Source: Corythucha ciliata (Eukaryota > Arthropoda > Insecta > Hemiptera > Tingidae). From it: DNA of 64,000 nucleotides. This document shows, one piece after another, positions 43,490 to 55,673 of the stretch. The stretch is taken from positions 21,204,001 to 21,268,000 of the forward strand of contig CM075943.1 of NCBI GenBank assembly GCA_038030265.1, read 5' to 3'. Position 1 is the stretch's first letter. The number at the start of each line of letters is the position of its first letter. Below the pieces are notes generated by a model, which saw only the letters and a list, made by a program, of their open reading frames with translations, did no database searches and was not told where the DNA came from. The position numbers and the translations under genes were made by a program.

Positions 43490-43963
43490 GAGCCGCACAA
43501 CCGATATCCGAAACCTGAAAATTAATGACTCGAAAAGCGTTTTTGTTGGCTTCAAAGGTGCACGATAATTCAGTTGCTTTGTCGAATTTTAGATTTTCCA
43601 CGTTCATGAGATGTAATCTCAAATTCTCGTCTCGTAGGTCAAAAATCAACTGCGTACATCGCGTACTGCGTCAGGAAATTTACAAAGGCGAGATTCTGTT
43701 TTCAATGCTGAGACGAGTTCTTTCATTGTTTCACCGTCGCTCTGAGTTCTAGATTGAAACTTGAAATGTTGAGCATATTTAGTAGGTGTAATATCGAAAA
43801 ATGTTGACAAAATAGTTAACAAGTGGTGAACAGATTTGGACCCAGGTGAATCCGGTTGGCACAGTGAATACACTTTCTCATAGGTGTGCTGTCCTATGGA
43901 GTCTAGAAGAGCCAATACTTGCTTGTTTTCGGGGATTTCATACAATCTAATGCAATTCTTCAA
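43490..43963 (-). pseudogene. Element A gag, upstream part
   Basis: Two minus-strand frames, 43963-43646 and 43649-43490, encode a Gypsy-type gag with a CIRLYEIPENKQ block, a FFDITPTKYAQHFKF block, a TQSDGETMKELVSALK block and a LRLHLMNVEN block. A frameshift lies near 43650. The reading reaches the GGCTC site of element B and picks up on the far side at 37361 with the zinc-knuckle region. Confidence 0.75.
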
Positions 43964-44917
43964 CCAATTGCTATAAGTCTCCCGTGAACAAGTGGTCGGA
44001 TCGAACTCGGGAAGTTTGAAAGTGGTGTTACTGGAAAAAATCCTCGTCGTCCAGTTTTGTATTCAAGTGAGCATGAAAATTCGTGAATTGAGACAACTAA
44101 CACTAAATGGAAAGATATTGAACCACTTTTATGGACGAATACTTGAATGAAAGCAGTGAGGCAGCCGTCATAAGAAAAATATTGAAACTGTGAAGTTTAT
44201 CGGGAAAGAAGCGAATAAGGACTTTAATTCTGATAGGGCCAAATTGTAATATGAATTTTATCATTTTATGCGGTGAAAAGAGCGATTTCGTGAAAAGTTT
44301 GTTAACGAGAATGGGACGAAAATCAAAGGAGGAGAGCTGGCGATGCATAGGGCTTTGATGTTAAATTTAGAGACGATTTGCGGATAGTCTATAAAGTTAC
44401 ATACGACCTTGGATGAGGCCTTGGGTAATACTCCGAAATTTAAGGGTAAGTGGTTGGGATGTGTAGGGGGATGATCGGCATCTGTCGATTTTTGATGTCC
44501 TGAGGTTCTGTAATGAAAATAATAATTCCTTGGAACACTTTATGCTTCTCTTGATGAATCTGAGAAGACGTAACGTAAGGCTCCACCGACCAACACTAAA
44601 CATGGAGCGAGAACTTTATCGTCTCATCGCACAGCACCTCCAGTCATCTTCCTTTATCTGCGAAGCGAGGGCTCCACAATAACATACGACGATAGATTGA
44701 CGACGGACAGCACAAAGCACTTCGCTGGATTCGAAATGAGATCCGACATCCGAAGAGCACCACGCCTCTAAATGCCTAATACCCTCTCGAGGGGCCAAAT
44801 AGGCAAGAGATGAACCGACGTGGCAAAAACAAAAAACGAGAGATTGTCAGAAAACAAGCCTCAGGAAGGAGGCCCTAGCACCTAAACAGCACTATAAGAA
44901 AGAACAAGGAAGCATGC
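43964..44917. other. No gene recognised
   Basis: Short minus-strand open frames at 44103-44348, 44397-44603 and 44616-44798 have no family motifs. The sequence between 43964 and 44100 probably continues element A. The rest is unassigned. Confidence 0.45.
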
Positions 44918-45212
44918 CATTTTTTTTTTTTTTTTTTTTTTGAGGGTACGGACTCGGATCTACCGAGTCCGCTGGCGCCTAAGCTCTTACGTGGCTCTTA
45001 CGCCATACCCTGAGAATCCATTAGCTGTGCACTTCACACCCGCACTACGCGGGCGTTTCGGTCGATACGCGGTTTGTCATACGCGCACCGCCGTGAACGC
45101 CCACACGAAGCCGAGTGAGCCGTTACAGCTCGCCGCAGCCTTATAGTGTAATGGGCAATAGCTGGATTCGAACCCAGGCGGGTTTTATCCATTACACCAT
45201 CGAGGCGCATCG
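44918..45212 (-). repeat. tRNA-derived SINE, best copy
   Basis: On the minus strand the head at 45212-45150 resembles a tRNA gene: an A-box-like GATGGTGTAATGG followed by a canonical B box, GGTTCGAATCC. The body contains paired GCGGGCGTTTCGG and CGAACGCC-type words. The copy ends in a run of 23 A residues (T run at 44919-44941 on the plus strand). These are the marks of a Pol III-driven SINE. Other copies are at 6183-6405 and, as a fragment, 35365-35455. Confidence 0.82.
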
Positions 45213-45346
45213 AGCATGCCATTGAAATACATTTTTGGTGACTTCCTTCTGGAATATACCAGGAATTCCAGAAAATGGAGAAGACAAAAGCACCGAACAA
45301 TAAGGCTTCGCCTCCTTTCATAAAAAAGGTTTAGATTTTGATTTAG

Positions 45347-45352
45347 TTTATT
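45347..45352 (-). terminator. Poly(A) signal for the proteinase gene, copy 1
   Basis: AATAAA on the minus strand lies about 70 nt after the stop codon of the proteinase gene at 45421. The paralog has the same arrangement near 61741-61751. Confidence 0.6.
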
Positions 45353-45420
45353 CCACAACGATGGTAAAATACACGTGAAACGAATCATCACATCAAATGA
45401 TCATCTCTCATCTCTCTAAT

Positions 45421-48400
45421 TTACATTATAACGTAAGTGGGAGCCGTCATAACCCCGCAGTTGTTATCCTTGGACGCGATCAGAATATAACCGTCGTTGC
45501 CCCAGTAGTTAGACCAAGAGTTTTTGACGAGCCAGTATTTCTTTCCGTTCTGAGTACCGTAGCCGACAGCGAGTACGGAATGGTCTAGTCCTTCTGGATT
45601 ATTTTCTGTTCGAGAAAACAACAATATTCATTTCAAGGTCCATTTCAATTTTCTCTGTGTGGAAAGAGACACAGACTGCAGTTTTTATCGTAATACACTC
45701 CGTTTGAATAGAAGGTAAATGTTTTCGGCGAAGCATCGATTGATATCGAGATAGGCCCATGTTTGAAGATCGCCATCCTTAGCGCCTTTTCATTATTCAC
45801 GGTTACATTCACATAACCCTTGATAGGAGCCAATAGTTTAACGTCAGAAATGTGGCAGTAACCATCCTAGAATTTACTAATGTGAGTTACGGTAAAATAT
45901 TGACACAATACGACTCAACTTGTCCTAAATATCCGCCGTATTCGTACTCTGCAGGTATGCCGCCGTGTTTCATCATCCACTGATAAGTTCGCCAGTCCTC
46001 ACCACCATCACATCCGTTGTTACCGTAACCCCAAGAGCAATCAATCAGAGCCTGCGATGATAGCCGCACGAGGTTTCCAGTTTTCAAAAAGTACGAACCT
46101 TCGATAGATCCCGCCGTACCAAAACTCCAACAGCTACCGCACGTTGCTTGATCTTGACCACCAAGAAGCAATCAGCCCCACAGCTAGTAAAAAGTTGAGT
46201 AAAAAACTTACCTTTAACTTGTGTCACAGCTCCGTAGAGCCTCCAGTCGTGGTCCTGTGGCAGGCGAACTTTCTTCATTTGATGCTCGCTGTAGGGGAAT
46301 GGCTGGCCTCCATTGTAACCGGCAGAGTGTCGGCGACCTCTCCGAGCGGCCATTTCATCGTCCGTGAGATCAGCCAAATGATTAATGGCGAGTTTATAAC
46401 CCAGGTTGGCGCGGTTAGTTGAGTGAATAAACCTTGATTTAAAGTGCACGGGAAAATCTTATACATTGGAGGCCAATATGTGCCAAATTTTGTGAATAGT
46501 ATACCTGTGATTTTGTCTGAAAATTTCAAATCGTTTGGTGTGCTCATGGTCAGTTTCGTATTTTTTCCCGTGCTCTTTTTTGAACGAGTGGAAGTCGTTT
46601 TCAATGTGGTCGCTGTACGAGTGAATGTATTCTTTCATTGGATTCATTCTAGCTGCACTGCCAGGCCCTGGGAATCCTCTACAAGTTGCGTCTTCAGACA
46701 ATGAGCATTTTAAATGTTAATATCCGTCAGAAGAAAACTTATTTTATTATTTCTCGCGTGTTCTTACTATTATCAACTACGAAAACATCAGCAGAAGGAG
46801 CTTCAAACGTGAAAAACTCGTAGGTAAGATAATAATGGTCAAAATGCGAACTAAGCAAGGAGTTATACCCTCTCATTTCGTACATGACAGGGACAGGTGT
46901 TGAGTCCCCGGTCATGGTCTTGGATTTCTAAAATATTAAATTATTGATAGCATAGCGCCCAATATATGTATACTCTTTCTTAAAAAGTTGTACCTTCCAT
47001 CTGAGCCACATAACATAGCTGTTGACTTTGTCACCATTTTTAACAACGTTGGTCCACTTTTGGGTCTCGAGACCATCGATGACTTCAGTTTCAGAACAAA
47101 TAAAGCCGGTCATGTCAGGCAGCACAGACTGGGGAGTCTGTGTATCGTCTTTCAACCCATTTGACTGGAAACAGGTCACCTGGTTGGTGACTTCCTCATT
47201 TGTCATCGGAGCCACTTCATATTTAGTTCCATACTGTCCGACTTTTGATAGTTGATAAGTTTTGACAGTGCCTTCAAGAACAAAAAGAGGTGAAATACAC
47301 ATTTTTTACATTATTTCTGAGCGCCTAGATAAAATTTAAGACTTACCACCGTAATAGTCGATACGACTGGAACCCAAACTGCTACTGTAATATGCCAAAA
47401 AGGGTTCTCGAATTTCTGCATACGGTAAATTCAGTGTACCTCGGACGCTGTACTCCGACGGCCAATTCACTTGGGAAGGGGCATTCTGGCAGGAGCCCGA
47501 AGCCAAGGCGACACCTGAAATTGAAACGAATCAACTCAATTACAAATCTATAATTGTATTATTCATTCATTAAAGTCTGTTTGATATTTCTTAAACGTTC
47601 ATTCTGAAAAAATGGACCTCCACACGAAACTATTAGGTTATTCCCGTCAATCCGTAGTAAGGGGGTTTGTACAGGTGATTTTAGTTGTTAGTTGGGGGGG
47701 GGGGGTTGAATTCGAAAAACGTGTCTCTAGTCTCTAGCAGACGATAGGCATGTACCGAACACTAAAGTCTTACTACGGTAAGATAAAAAATGTCAGTCCC
47801 TTCTGTCCCTGATCTGACTCAGAGAAGTTGCCCTTTGCTAAAATCAATAGGTGGCTTCGAGCTTACTGGGGACTGTAACTTGAAACTTCAGGTGGCTTGT
47901 GAGTTCCTGACGAGGAACTTTCTACAAATGGAAGGGTCCAGATTGATAGGCTAATTTTGGAGGGGACCAAAATTTCAAAAGCTCCGAAAGTATCACTTTC
48001 TGGGGGGGGGGGGAATTCCCCGTTTTATGAACAGAAAGTGCGGAATAGAAGGCTGCTTAGAGATTTCCGTGGTAAGAGCCTGAGGAAGATTTAACCAATT
48101 TTTAAGGAGCTGAACACGCCAAAATAGCGATTGAACGACTATACCCCACACAATTGGGCTTTTTGAGGAAACGAACCTGAGAGATATTTGTTTTTGAAAG
48201 GGGCAAAGTCTCGAAGATGATTTTTGGATGACCCTTTGCGAAATTTGCGAGTCTGGTCCGTGAATTAGGATTAAACGCCACACAATTTATTCCTGATCAC
48301 CCAAACCCACAAAATTAACTTTGAAATTGGTTTATTGAGCTATTTTTTTCTGTCTAGAATCTACATGGACAAGGCTAGGTTTCTGGCTATAAACGTTGAG

Positions 48401-51400
48401 GCGGGTGATACTTGAAATGGTCTTGGTCCGCCTGGTCTTATCTTTGGTGATGCCAAATGGTCTTGGTCCGCCTCTGGGTGCATCAGACATCTTCTCCAGT
48501 GAAGCTGGCCACCACTAGATCAAGGGCAGGCTACGCCCCTGCACTCACCCACAACTCTCGGTGAAGTGACCTGAATGCTCCACCGAACATCTGTAGATTT
48601 CAGGGTCCAAGATTCTCGCCAGGGGCGTAGACATAGGTAGCAGAGATGGACAATTGCCCTCCCATAGGCTCGAAAACGAAGTCTTAGAGGGGCAGCTGCC
48701 CCCTCCTAGATACCATTAAAAAAATACAAACTTCACACGTTCGCCACATTTTGTTTTGTCAAAATGTTGAATATGATAAAGTCTACCTTACTCTGCACTC
48801 TTGCTACTGGCGCAGCAAAAATTTAATTCTTCTCACAAGAGCCCTAAAGTAGGTCGTTAATTCACCCCTATAAAGTAATTATTCACCACAGACAGGGGAA
48901 TTTTACTCAAGACGACACGAAAATAAGGGTCAATTGTCCATGTCACTTCGATCCGCGGGTATGGAGGGCAGGTAGGGAGGGAATCTGTCAAGTCGTTAAT
49001 GTTATCGAAGAAGCAGAGTGAAAACTTACTGTTTACCTACTAAATCCCGATTTTAGATTTAAAACCCCTCCACTATTTGCCTTTAAACTGCAGTTTACTG
49101 GTGCAGCCTTTCAACGTCTAAAAACTGATAATTAAATGCCTCAGAAAATGATACTTTGGCCAATAAATGTGAAATTTTGACCCAAATGGACTAAAACATG
49201 TAAAGTGGGCAAACTCCCACTGTTTGTCATCGGTTGTCAATTGAGTCTGTTTGTCTTGATCGATTAATTATAGGGACCCGCTTACTACCCTCAACCAAAA
49301 TGGAAAACCTTGAAACCAATCGTTGAACCTCAAGCATGAACGATTGTGCTGTACAAAAAAATATTTTCGCAGGTCTGACTCTCTATAAAACCAATTTCTC
49401 GATTTCTATGTTAAAAAAAAATTAAAATTGCCACTTTCATGTTGAAATCGTCCGTTTTGTGGAAAATCTCCATTTTTGTGCTAAAGTCTCCAATTATGTG
49501 GTCAAATATTCATTTTACTTCCACGTTCCCTACGCGTATAAAAGTATGGTGTTCGTGAAAAAAATCGAGTCCGAGCTGACTTCACATTCTTGATGTACAA
49601 CCTCAAAAAAGTTGAAAAAAGTGGTTTTTCGGCATGCCGTCGGTCTGTCGCTTTTTTTCCATAAATTGCATGAAATTGAAAAACTGGTTATTTCTTGGCA
49701 TGAGAAGCAACAATCTGGCCTTTGTTTTGAGAAAAAATTATTTATAGGACATGTTCCCCCCGTACCGAAATGTCGTTTTTGGATATAACTTCAAAACAAA
49801 TGATTCCAGAATTTTGAAAATATTTTTTTCGGTTTCCTCGTAAAATTTCCTTGCGAATTGATTACAATATTGCCGAAAAAATGCAACTTTTTTTGCAACC
49901 AAAATGGTCGTTTTTAGCGCAAAAGGACCAGAAGCACAAAATAACGGTAGAAATTGCAAAATGGGGCACGAGAGCCCCTTTGTATCTTAATTGCAAATAT
50001 TTGTACCCGAAAAAAACTGAGATTAAGCGAAAATTGTGAGAGGATTTGGCGTGACTACGTCAAAAATTATTTGCTACACATAGTAATCTAAATCTATGTT
50101 TCTTGGTATGAAAAATGCAAATATGACCTTTGCTTTGAAGGTAAATCATTTTCCAGGCATGTTCTCCCCGTAGCGGAATAATGTTTTCGGTATTAACTTT
50201 GAAAAAATTAGTTCGGGAATTTTCTAACTATTTTGTTCGGATTTCTCGTACAATTTCCGCGCGAATTGACTACAACGTTGCCGAAAACAAATCCCGTTTT
50301 CGTCATCTTGTATTTATAGGTCAGAAGTGTTCGAGAAAAAAAATGCTAACTCTAAAAATACTACCTCTTCACAGGTAAATTTTTGACAGACCAAAAACCG
50401 AAATGTTTTGGCCCTTCGTTTAGTTTCTTCTAAATATCCCGAAAACGAGTACTTTCGAGGAAAATCTTCACTCACAAAACTTGTTGAGCATTAAATTTCC
50501 TACAACTTTTGTATGAAGAATAGTTTTCCACAACGATTACGGAACGGGCTACAGCCTTTCGAAATTGTTATTCTATAATGGTCGAAGGTCTATATATATA
50601 TATACTCATTGTGCTTCACTTTGGAATATTTTGTAACTTTTTTTGTGATTTTTTTGTATGAAAGAACGAAGACGAATGATTCAAGGAGGATTGAAAATTG
50701 AATGACGATTGATGGTTATAGTCGTTGAAGGGTAAGGGTCGGTAATTGAAGATTATAGTTGATGTGGACTGAGGATTGATTATTGATTATGTGCGATGCA
50801 GAATTGTGGATTTAGGGTTTATGAAAATTTTGGTGTTTGAGGAATGAAGACTGCGTGATTGATGATCCAGGGATTGCGTGGAGGACCACACGATACTTCA
50901 TGGTTCCCGTTTCGGCGTTCATCAGTAATGCATACAAAAAAATGAACAAGAAAACTTCCATGGCCGTATCAATTTTTTTAGAGCTCCGACCCCCCCCCCC
51001 CCAACTTCATGCTGGTTAAAGGGTAACATGGGCGACTAGTCGAAAATGCGAAATAAAACTCGCCCGCCCATGTTACCCTTTAACCAGCATGAAATCACTG
51101 GGGTCGGAGCACTGAGAAAATTGATACGGCCATGGAAGTTTTCTTGTTCATTTTTTTGTATGCATTACTGATGAACGCCGAAACGGGAACCATGAAGTAT
51201 CGTGTGGTCCTCCACGCAATCCCTGCATCATCAATCACGCAGTCTTTATTATTTATGTACGCAGTATTATTTATGAACGCCAAAAACGGGAACATGGAAG
51301 TATCGTGTGGTCCTCCACATAATCGTCAATCGCGCAGACTTTATTCCTGAAACACCAAAATTTTAAGATAACACCGCACCTTTAGTTTTGGGGTGAAATC

Positions 51401-53807
51401 GCTAGTTTTGTAGTACAATCTTTAGTTTTGGGATGAAACGTAACGCCTAAAATCTGTTAGTTTTGGAGAATAAAATCACAATTTTGTTTTAAAATCGGCA
51501 GTTCTAAAGGAAACCATAAGTTTCAGTGTGGAATCGTCATTTTTGGAGAGAAAATTGCAGGTTTAGGGTGAAATCACAAGTTTTTTGTTTTTGTTTTTTT
51601 GTTTTTTTTTTTTTTTTTAAAAAAACTCGTCATCTCGTAAAAAATCGCCAGTTTTGAAATTTACTCGTTTTTGGAAGGCGCAAAATCGTCAGTTGTAGAG
51701 GAAAATATTTAGTTTTTTTGTGGTAAAATCGTCATTTTTGTAATAAAATCTTCCCAAAAAAACGGTTAAATTGTCAGTTTTAAGCCAGAGACGTCAGTTT
51801 TGTCGTTTCATAAACATAACATAAAACATAATTTAGAGGAAACCGCCAGTTATACGATGTGAAATCGTCTGATTTGGAGTAAAATCTCACGTTTTGGGGT
51901 AAAAATCGCCAGATTTTTGTGTATAACGTGAGTTTTGTGGGTAAAATCAGTCAGTTTTTGGGTAAAATTGTCAGTTTTTGGGAAAAATCGTTAATTTTGT
52001 AGCGAAATCGTCAATTTTCGTGGTGAAATATATAGTTTTTGGGTAAAAACCGCCAAATTCGGGTTTTGACTTGCTGAAAACCCAATTTTACGGGGCTGTC
52101 TCTTTAGTATGTCCCGTTTCTACAGGTTTAGTTCACCAATAAGCCCCACCCCGCCCTCACCCACCGGAAAATCTGAATTCCTCTGCCCACCTCGGGGCCA
52201 ATGGCTGGCTACGCCCCTGATTCTCACCCACTCTGGCCGTAGGATGAAAGACAATATTCTACAAAAATTGATCGAACTATTTGTATAGTTCAACCAAACT
52301 CTGATGGGTCCAGAATTCAAATTTTCGCACTTCAATCGGAAATCATCCAGGGCTTAGGGTAGGGGAAACTTTTAGGGTTCTCGGGGAAGGAGTTGAAGGA
52401 GCTTTCAGGTCTATTTGAAAACTTCTGCAGGTAGTGTACTAGTACGTAGTACTAGTATTAATAAGTAGTATACTAAACCTTTCGTTGTTTCGGCGAAAAT
52501 GTGTACGAGCATTTGTACTTGTTTCTGTTTCGGTGTTATGGTGAAACAAAACCCTTTGATGTGTCTGAAAACCCGACTTTTTTCGGATACACTCGTAACA
52601 CGAGACAGAACAGTTTTTATGCTGTAACACGAAACAAGCATCCGTCCACACTTGCGGCATGTTTCGCCGAATACGGTTGTCTCGTGTTTCGTGTTATGAC
52701 ATAACACGATAGTGTGTAGCCGCCTTTACTCAATGAATTGTCTTTTGGAGGTGGGGGTGGGGGGGCTTGGTCTCTTACGATTCATGCAGAAAGATCTGAT
52801 CGACAAAAAACATTTAATAAGTTGTAAAACCGTACCTATTAATTTTTTATCATATCTATTTTCGTCACCGAGAGCAGTTTTGTTTAAGTAAGTGCCGTGA
52901 AGAATCCCGTCTGGCTTGACAATGCTCTCCGTTTGTGCTTTTAAGAGTGTTGTTAAATGAAGGTCAAAGTGTTATGTCTGCCTTCGACCACTTGACGCCC
53001 TCAACTTTTTTCGTATATTCGATATAGATGAAAACTATCTCTAATTGTAAGAAGAAATAACACTAGTTATAAGCTGCGTCAAATGGATAATTGCTCATTC
53101 AAATGATGATTCTCTCCAGGGTTATAACACTGACCTATTCGTCTTAACAGAGAACTCCCCACCTCCCTCTTCAACATCAATCATTCCATACAGCCCACTC
53201 TACCACTATAACTCTCCACTTAACTAATTAGGGAACATTAGTCTCTTGCCCCCAACTAACCATCTCACCCGCGAAACTGCAAACCCTTCCGCTCTTTGCA
53301 TGGATGCTAAGCTTTGGGGTACCGCACAATCAGAGCCCCCTCCCCTTCCTCCTGAATAGTGTATCTGACCAATAGCCTCTGTCCTAGTTTTATTCCGAAT
53401 TTCACATTGATTACCTATACGTTCCTCAGTCCCCAGGATTTTTGTGATTTAGAGAAGCTAAAAAAGAAAGAATTATTGCCATTGATAAGTCAATTTTCTT
53501 ATTCACTGTTGACACCTCTTCCTTCCTGAACCAAAATACGACGATAATGCCCTTTTTCGATTATCAAATCATTTTAAATAGAATAAGGCACAAAGACCTT
53601 TGAAATGTCCCTATCAAGATACTACGTCAATTACTTGTTATTTTCTACGTTCCATATACAGAAAACTCTTTTCTTAATAAGCCTCCACATACCGTGACAA
53701 TCCTCAATTTAAATCGTGATAAGAAACTACAAGACCTCGCGTAATTAGTAGCTGATGAATCCAGTGGATTACATTGTATACTTACAAGTCGCCAAGATAA
53801 TCAACAT
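45421..53807 (-). CDS. Papain-family (C1A) cysteine proteinase of the 26/29-kDa type, copy 1
   Basis: Nine coding exons on the minus strand: 53807-53786, 47514-47347, 47271-46994, 46927-46768, 46691-46505, 46432-46212, 46152-45920, 45866-45677 and 45605-45421. All have GT..AG borders and agreeing phases. The product is 547 residues, as in the insect 26/29-kDa proteinases. It starts with a short signal peptide (MLIILATCVALASG), spread over exons 1 and 2. A family-specific N-terminal region follows, then an I29-type propeptide region (about 235-300) and the peptidase. The active-site residues are all present: Gln347, Cys353 (CGSCW), His495 and Asn515. The CDGGED block is also kept. Such enzymes act in lysosomes, hemocytes or gut. 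Exon 1 is the least certain because it lies 6.3 kb upstream, but its phase and signal sequence fit. Confidence 0.88.
49650..50420 (+). repeat. Diverged tandem pair of ~400 bp
   Basis: A block around 49738-49900 (GGACATGTTCCCCCCGTA, then a GCGAATTGATTACAA block) recurs at about 50155-50300 as GGCATGTTCTCCCCGTAG and GCGAATTGACTACAA. Divergence is high, so the duplication is old. Open frames over it are short. Confidence 0.6.
50820..51362. mobile_element. Large foldback / palindromic element in the intron
   Basis: About 190 bp at 50838-51029 are repeated in inverted form at 51067-51245 with few mismatches, around a spacer of about 40 bp. The right arm carries a further partial duplication (51250-51345). 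The outermost AAAATTTTGGTGTTT word at about 50823 pairs with AACACCAAAATTTT at 51348-51362. The matching open frames on both strands result from the symmetry. Confidence 0.75.
51370..52080 (+). repeat. Degenerate minisatellite of AAATCGTCAGTTTTG-like units
   Basis: Words such as AAATCGTCAGTTTT, AAAATCGCCAG and TAGTTTTGGGGTGAAA recur every 25-35 bp across the block with much variation. A weaker patch of the same type is at 49430-49520. No coding potential. Confidence 0.6.
52481..52740. repeat. Probable MITE-like repeat with CGAAAC/GTTTCG symmetry
   Basis: The region contains paired words (TGTTTCGGCGAAAATG near 52484 against CATGTTTCGCCGAATAC near 52658; ATAACACGA words at the right end). A palindromic TGTTATGACATAACA lies near 52691-52705. 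No clear target duplication was found, so the ends are not fixed. Confidence 0.4.
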
Positions 53808-55376
53808 GATCCTTCCCCGACGATTCCAAGCTTAAATGTTGCTCGTTCGAAAAGAGACTAAATCCTCCGAACCTCGTCCTTTCTTCTATCTGAAAACAGA
53901 TTCCTCAAGTTTGACTAAACTGTAGATAAATATTAATCTCTCTTTTTCTCTCTCCCTCGTAAATTCTTACGTAAACATCATAGGAGAGAAAAAAAAAATC
54001 GATGAAAACAATTTTCTTTCAAACCGACACGGGATGAGTCCGTTAATCCTGTTCATTCTTTCACTTGTCCTATGTAAATACGAGGGGGAATGAGGGTCGC
54101 CTTTGTGGGGGGGGGGATGCAGGAGGATGACAGCATATAAATAATTGTATTAGCGTTACTAATTGTTTCGTGGCCTGCGGTAGGAGGGAGGTGAATTTCC
54201 GCTTAAAAGAAGGATAAGAAAAAAATGAAGCCGGAAAGAGGGACAAGGAGGGGCCTTAAGATTAAAATAATGTAAATTTAAAACAGACTAGATTAAGATT
54301 AATCGATGGAAATAACGGAGTTACTGTTTGAAAATGTCAGTAATCTTTCCGACGGCTTGTTCTCTCTTTAGCATGTAAATAAAAAAGAACGATAAGGTTA
54401 TTTCAGAGTGAAGTACGCTACGTGATTTATCGTTAACGTTACGGTTATGGTAAAGCACCTTGCACAATCTATAGATAGCTCAAAAAAAACATAAATATCT
54501 GGAAGATCTTTAACTGTCAAAATCGACTCACTGTCAAACGGTACGTTAAGATCACCTTGAGAAAAAAGTGTGTATACCTATAGCAAACGAAAAATTGTCC
54601 AACTCCTCCGTCAGATAGGCAAGCTTTTTTTGAAACTAGAAACCCGAGTCCAAGGGCTCGAGTGGTACACATCAACTGCTTAAATAGCCGAACAGCGTCT
54701 CTTTTAAGGTCATTTCACTGATTTAATGATATTAGAAAGTCATGTATTATGTATGAGAAGAAAGAGCTTTGCATACAACGGACGTCATAGCGAACCGTAC
54801 TATGGTCCATGACCCATGAGCCAGCCCCGATGACAGTGGCGGCGGAAGCCATTCTGCATTGGGGGAGCAGGATTCTGAAATCCCCCCCCCCCAACCTACC
54901 GCAACCAAAATTTTGTATTTATTTACAATTATGTTTAGATTACGAATGGAGCATTGCTAAAGGCCCGTACGCGTACACAAGCTCTATGTTTGCGTTGTGT
55001 GCAACCACATAAATTTACTCCCTCGAAAAATGAAGGATTTTGATAGGTTGCAGAGACACCACACAACGAAAACACCGGCTTGTGAACGGGCCTTAAGAGA
55101 AAATATGTAGCGGTGTTCGTGCCTTCTAAAGCATCATTCTATTCATCAAATTCATCTATCACCCTCACTCCCGCTTTGCGGTTGTCGGGTCGTGTAGAAC
55201 AACGGAGTCAGCAGTTTTTACGGGCTTCTGTCTTCGGCAATTTCTCACTCCCTCTGCACTGTCCAGCCTAGCCCTCACGCTCTCTCTACCAGTCTACCAC
55301 TTCTCCGCAATGAAATCCGCCGGAAATAAGTGGAAACAAGTTTTCAATAATACAACTTTTATTGTTCAGTGCGAAC
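53808..55376. other. Upstream of proteinase copy 1; no further gene
   Basis: The putative promoter region of the proteinase gene lies just above 53807. I do not see an unambiguous TATA box. A block at 54870-54950 is C-rich and looks like repeat debris (it pairs loosely with 55790-55860). No coding region is supportable. Confidence 0.45.
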
Positions 55377-55664
55377 CAAGGTGACTAAGCTTTACTATAG
55401 GTGCCGCAGATTTCCCTTTGCCCATCAGGAGGGAGGGGTGGGGAATGACGTCACCAGCAGTCCTTTACTCCCGATTGTTCACCCTAGAGCAGCAGAGCAA
55501 GTTAATTTTGAAATTGAAGTTTATGAATTCTCAAAAATCATAACCCAATAACAATTAATAATGTACTGGGTCCAGCGCAAAGGCGGTTGGGACTGCTCGT
55601 GACGTAGGTGAAGGACAGTAATGGCCGAAGATCTGCGGCACCTATAGAAAGTTTAGTCACCTTG
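55377..55664. mobile_element. MULE-type MITE (CAAGGTGACTAAA family), copy 2
   Basis: Flanked by a perfect 9-bp duplication, AGTGCGAAC, at 55368-55376 and 55665-55673. It has the same ends and body as 34485-34762, with about 10 extra bases near the right end. 288 bp, non-coding. Confidence 0.92.
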
Positions 55665-55673
55665 AGTGCGAAC

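Larger units (their letters stand above)
47515..53785 (-). other. 6.3-kb first intron of proteinase copy 1
   Basis: The intron begins GTAAGT at 53785 and ends TTTCAG at 47515 on the minus strand. It is filled with repeats: a diverged tandem pair, a large foldback and a degenerate minisatellite (listed separately). A stretch at 48390-48480 repeats AAATGGTCTTGGTCCGCCT twice. No other gene is seen in it. Confidence 0.7.

Noticed and set aside
44616..44798. Minus-strand frame as a LINE remnant
   Set aside because: A few charged residues resemble retroelement sequence, but no diagnostic motif is present.
45150..45212. Free-standing tRNA gene
   Set aside because: The A and B boxes are followed by a conserved non-tRNA body and an A tail, and a second copy exists, so it is the head of a SINE.
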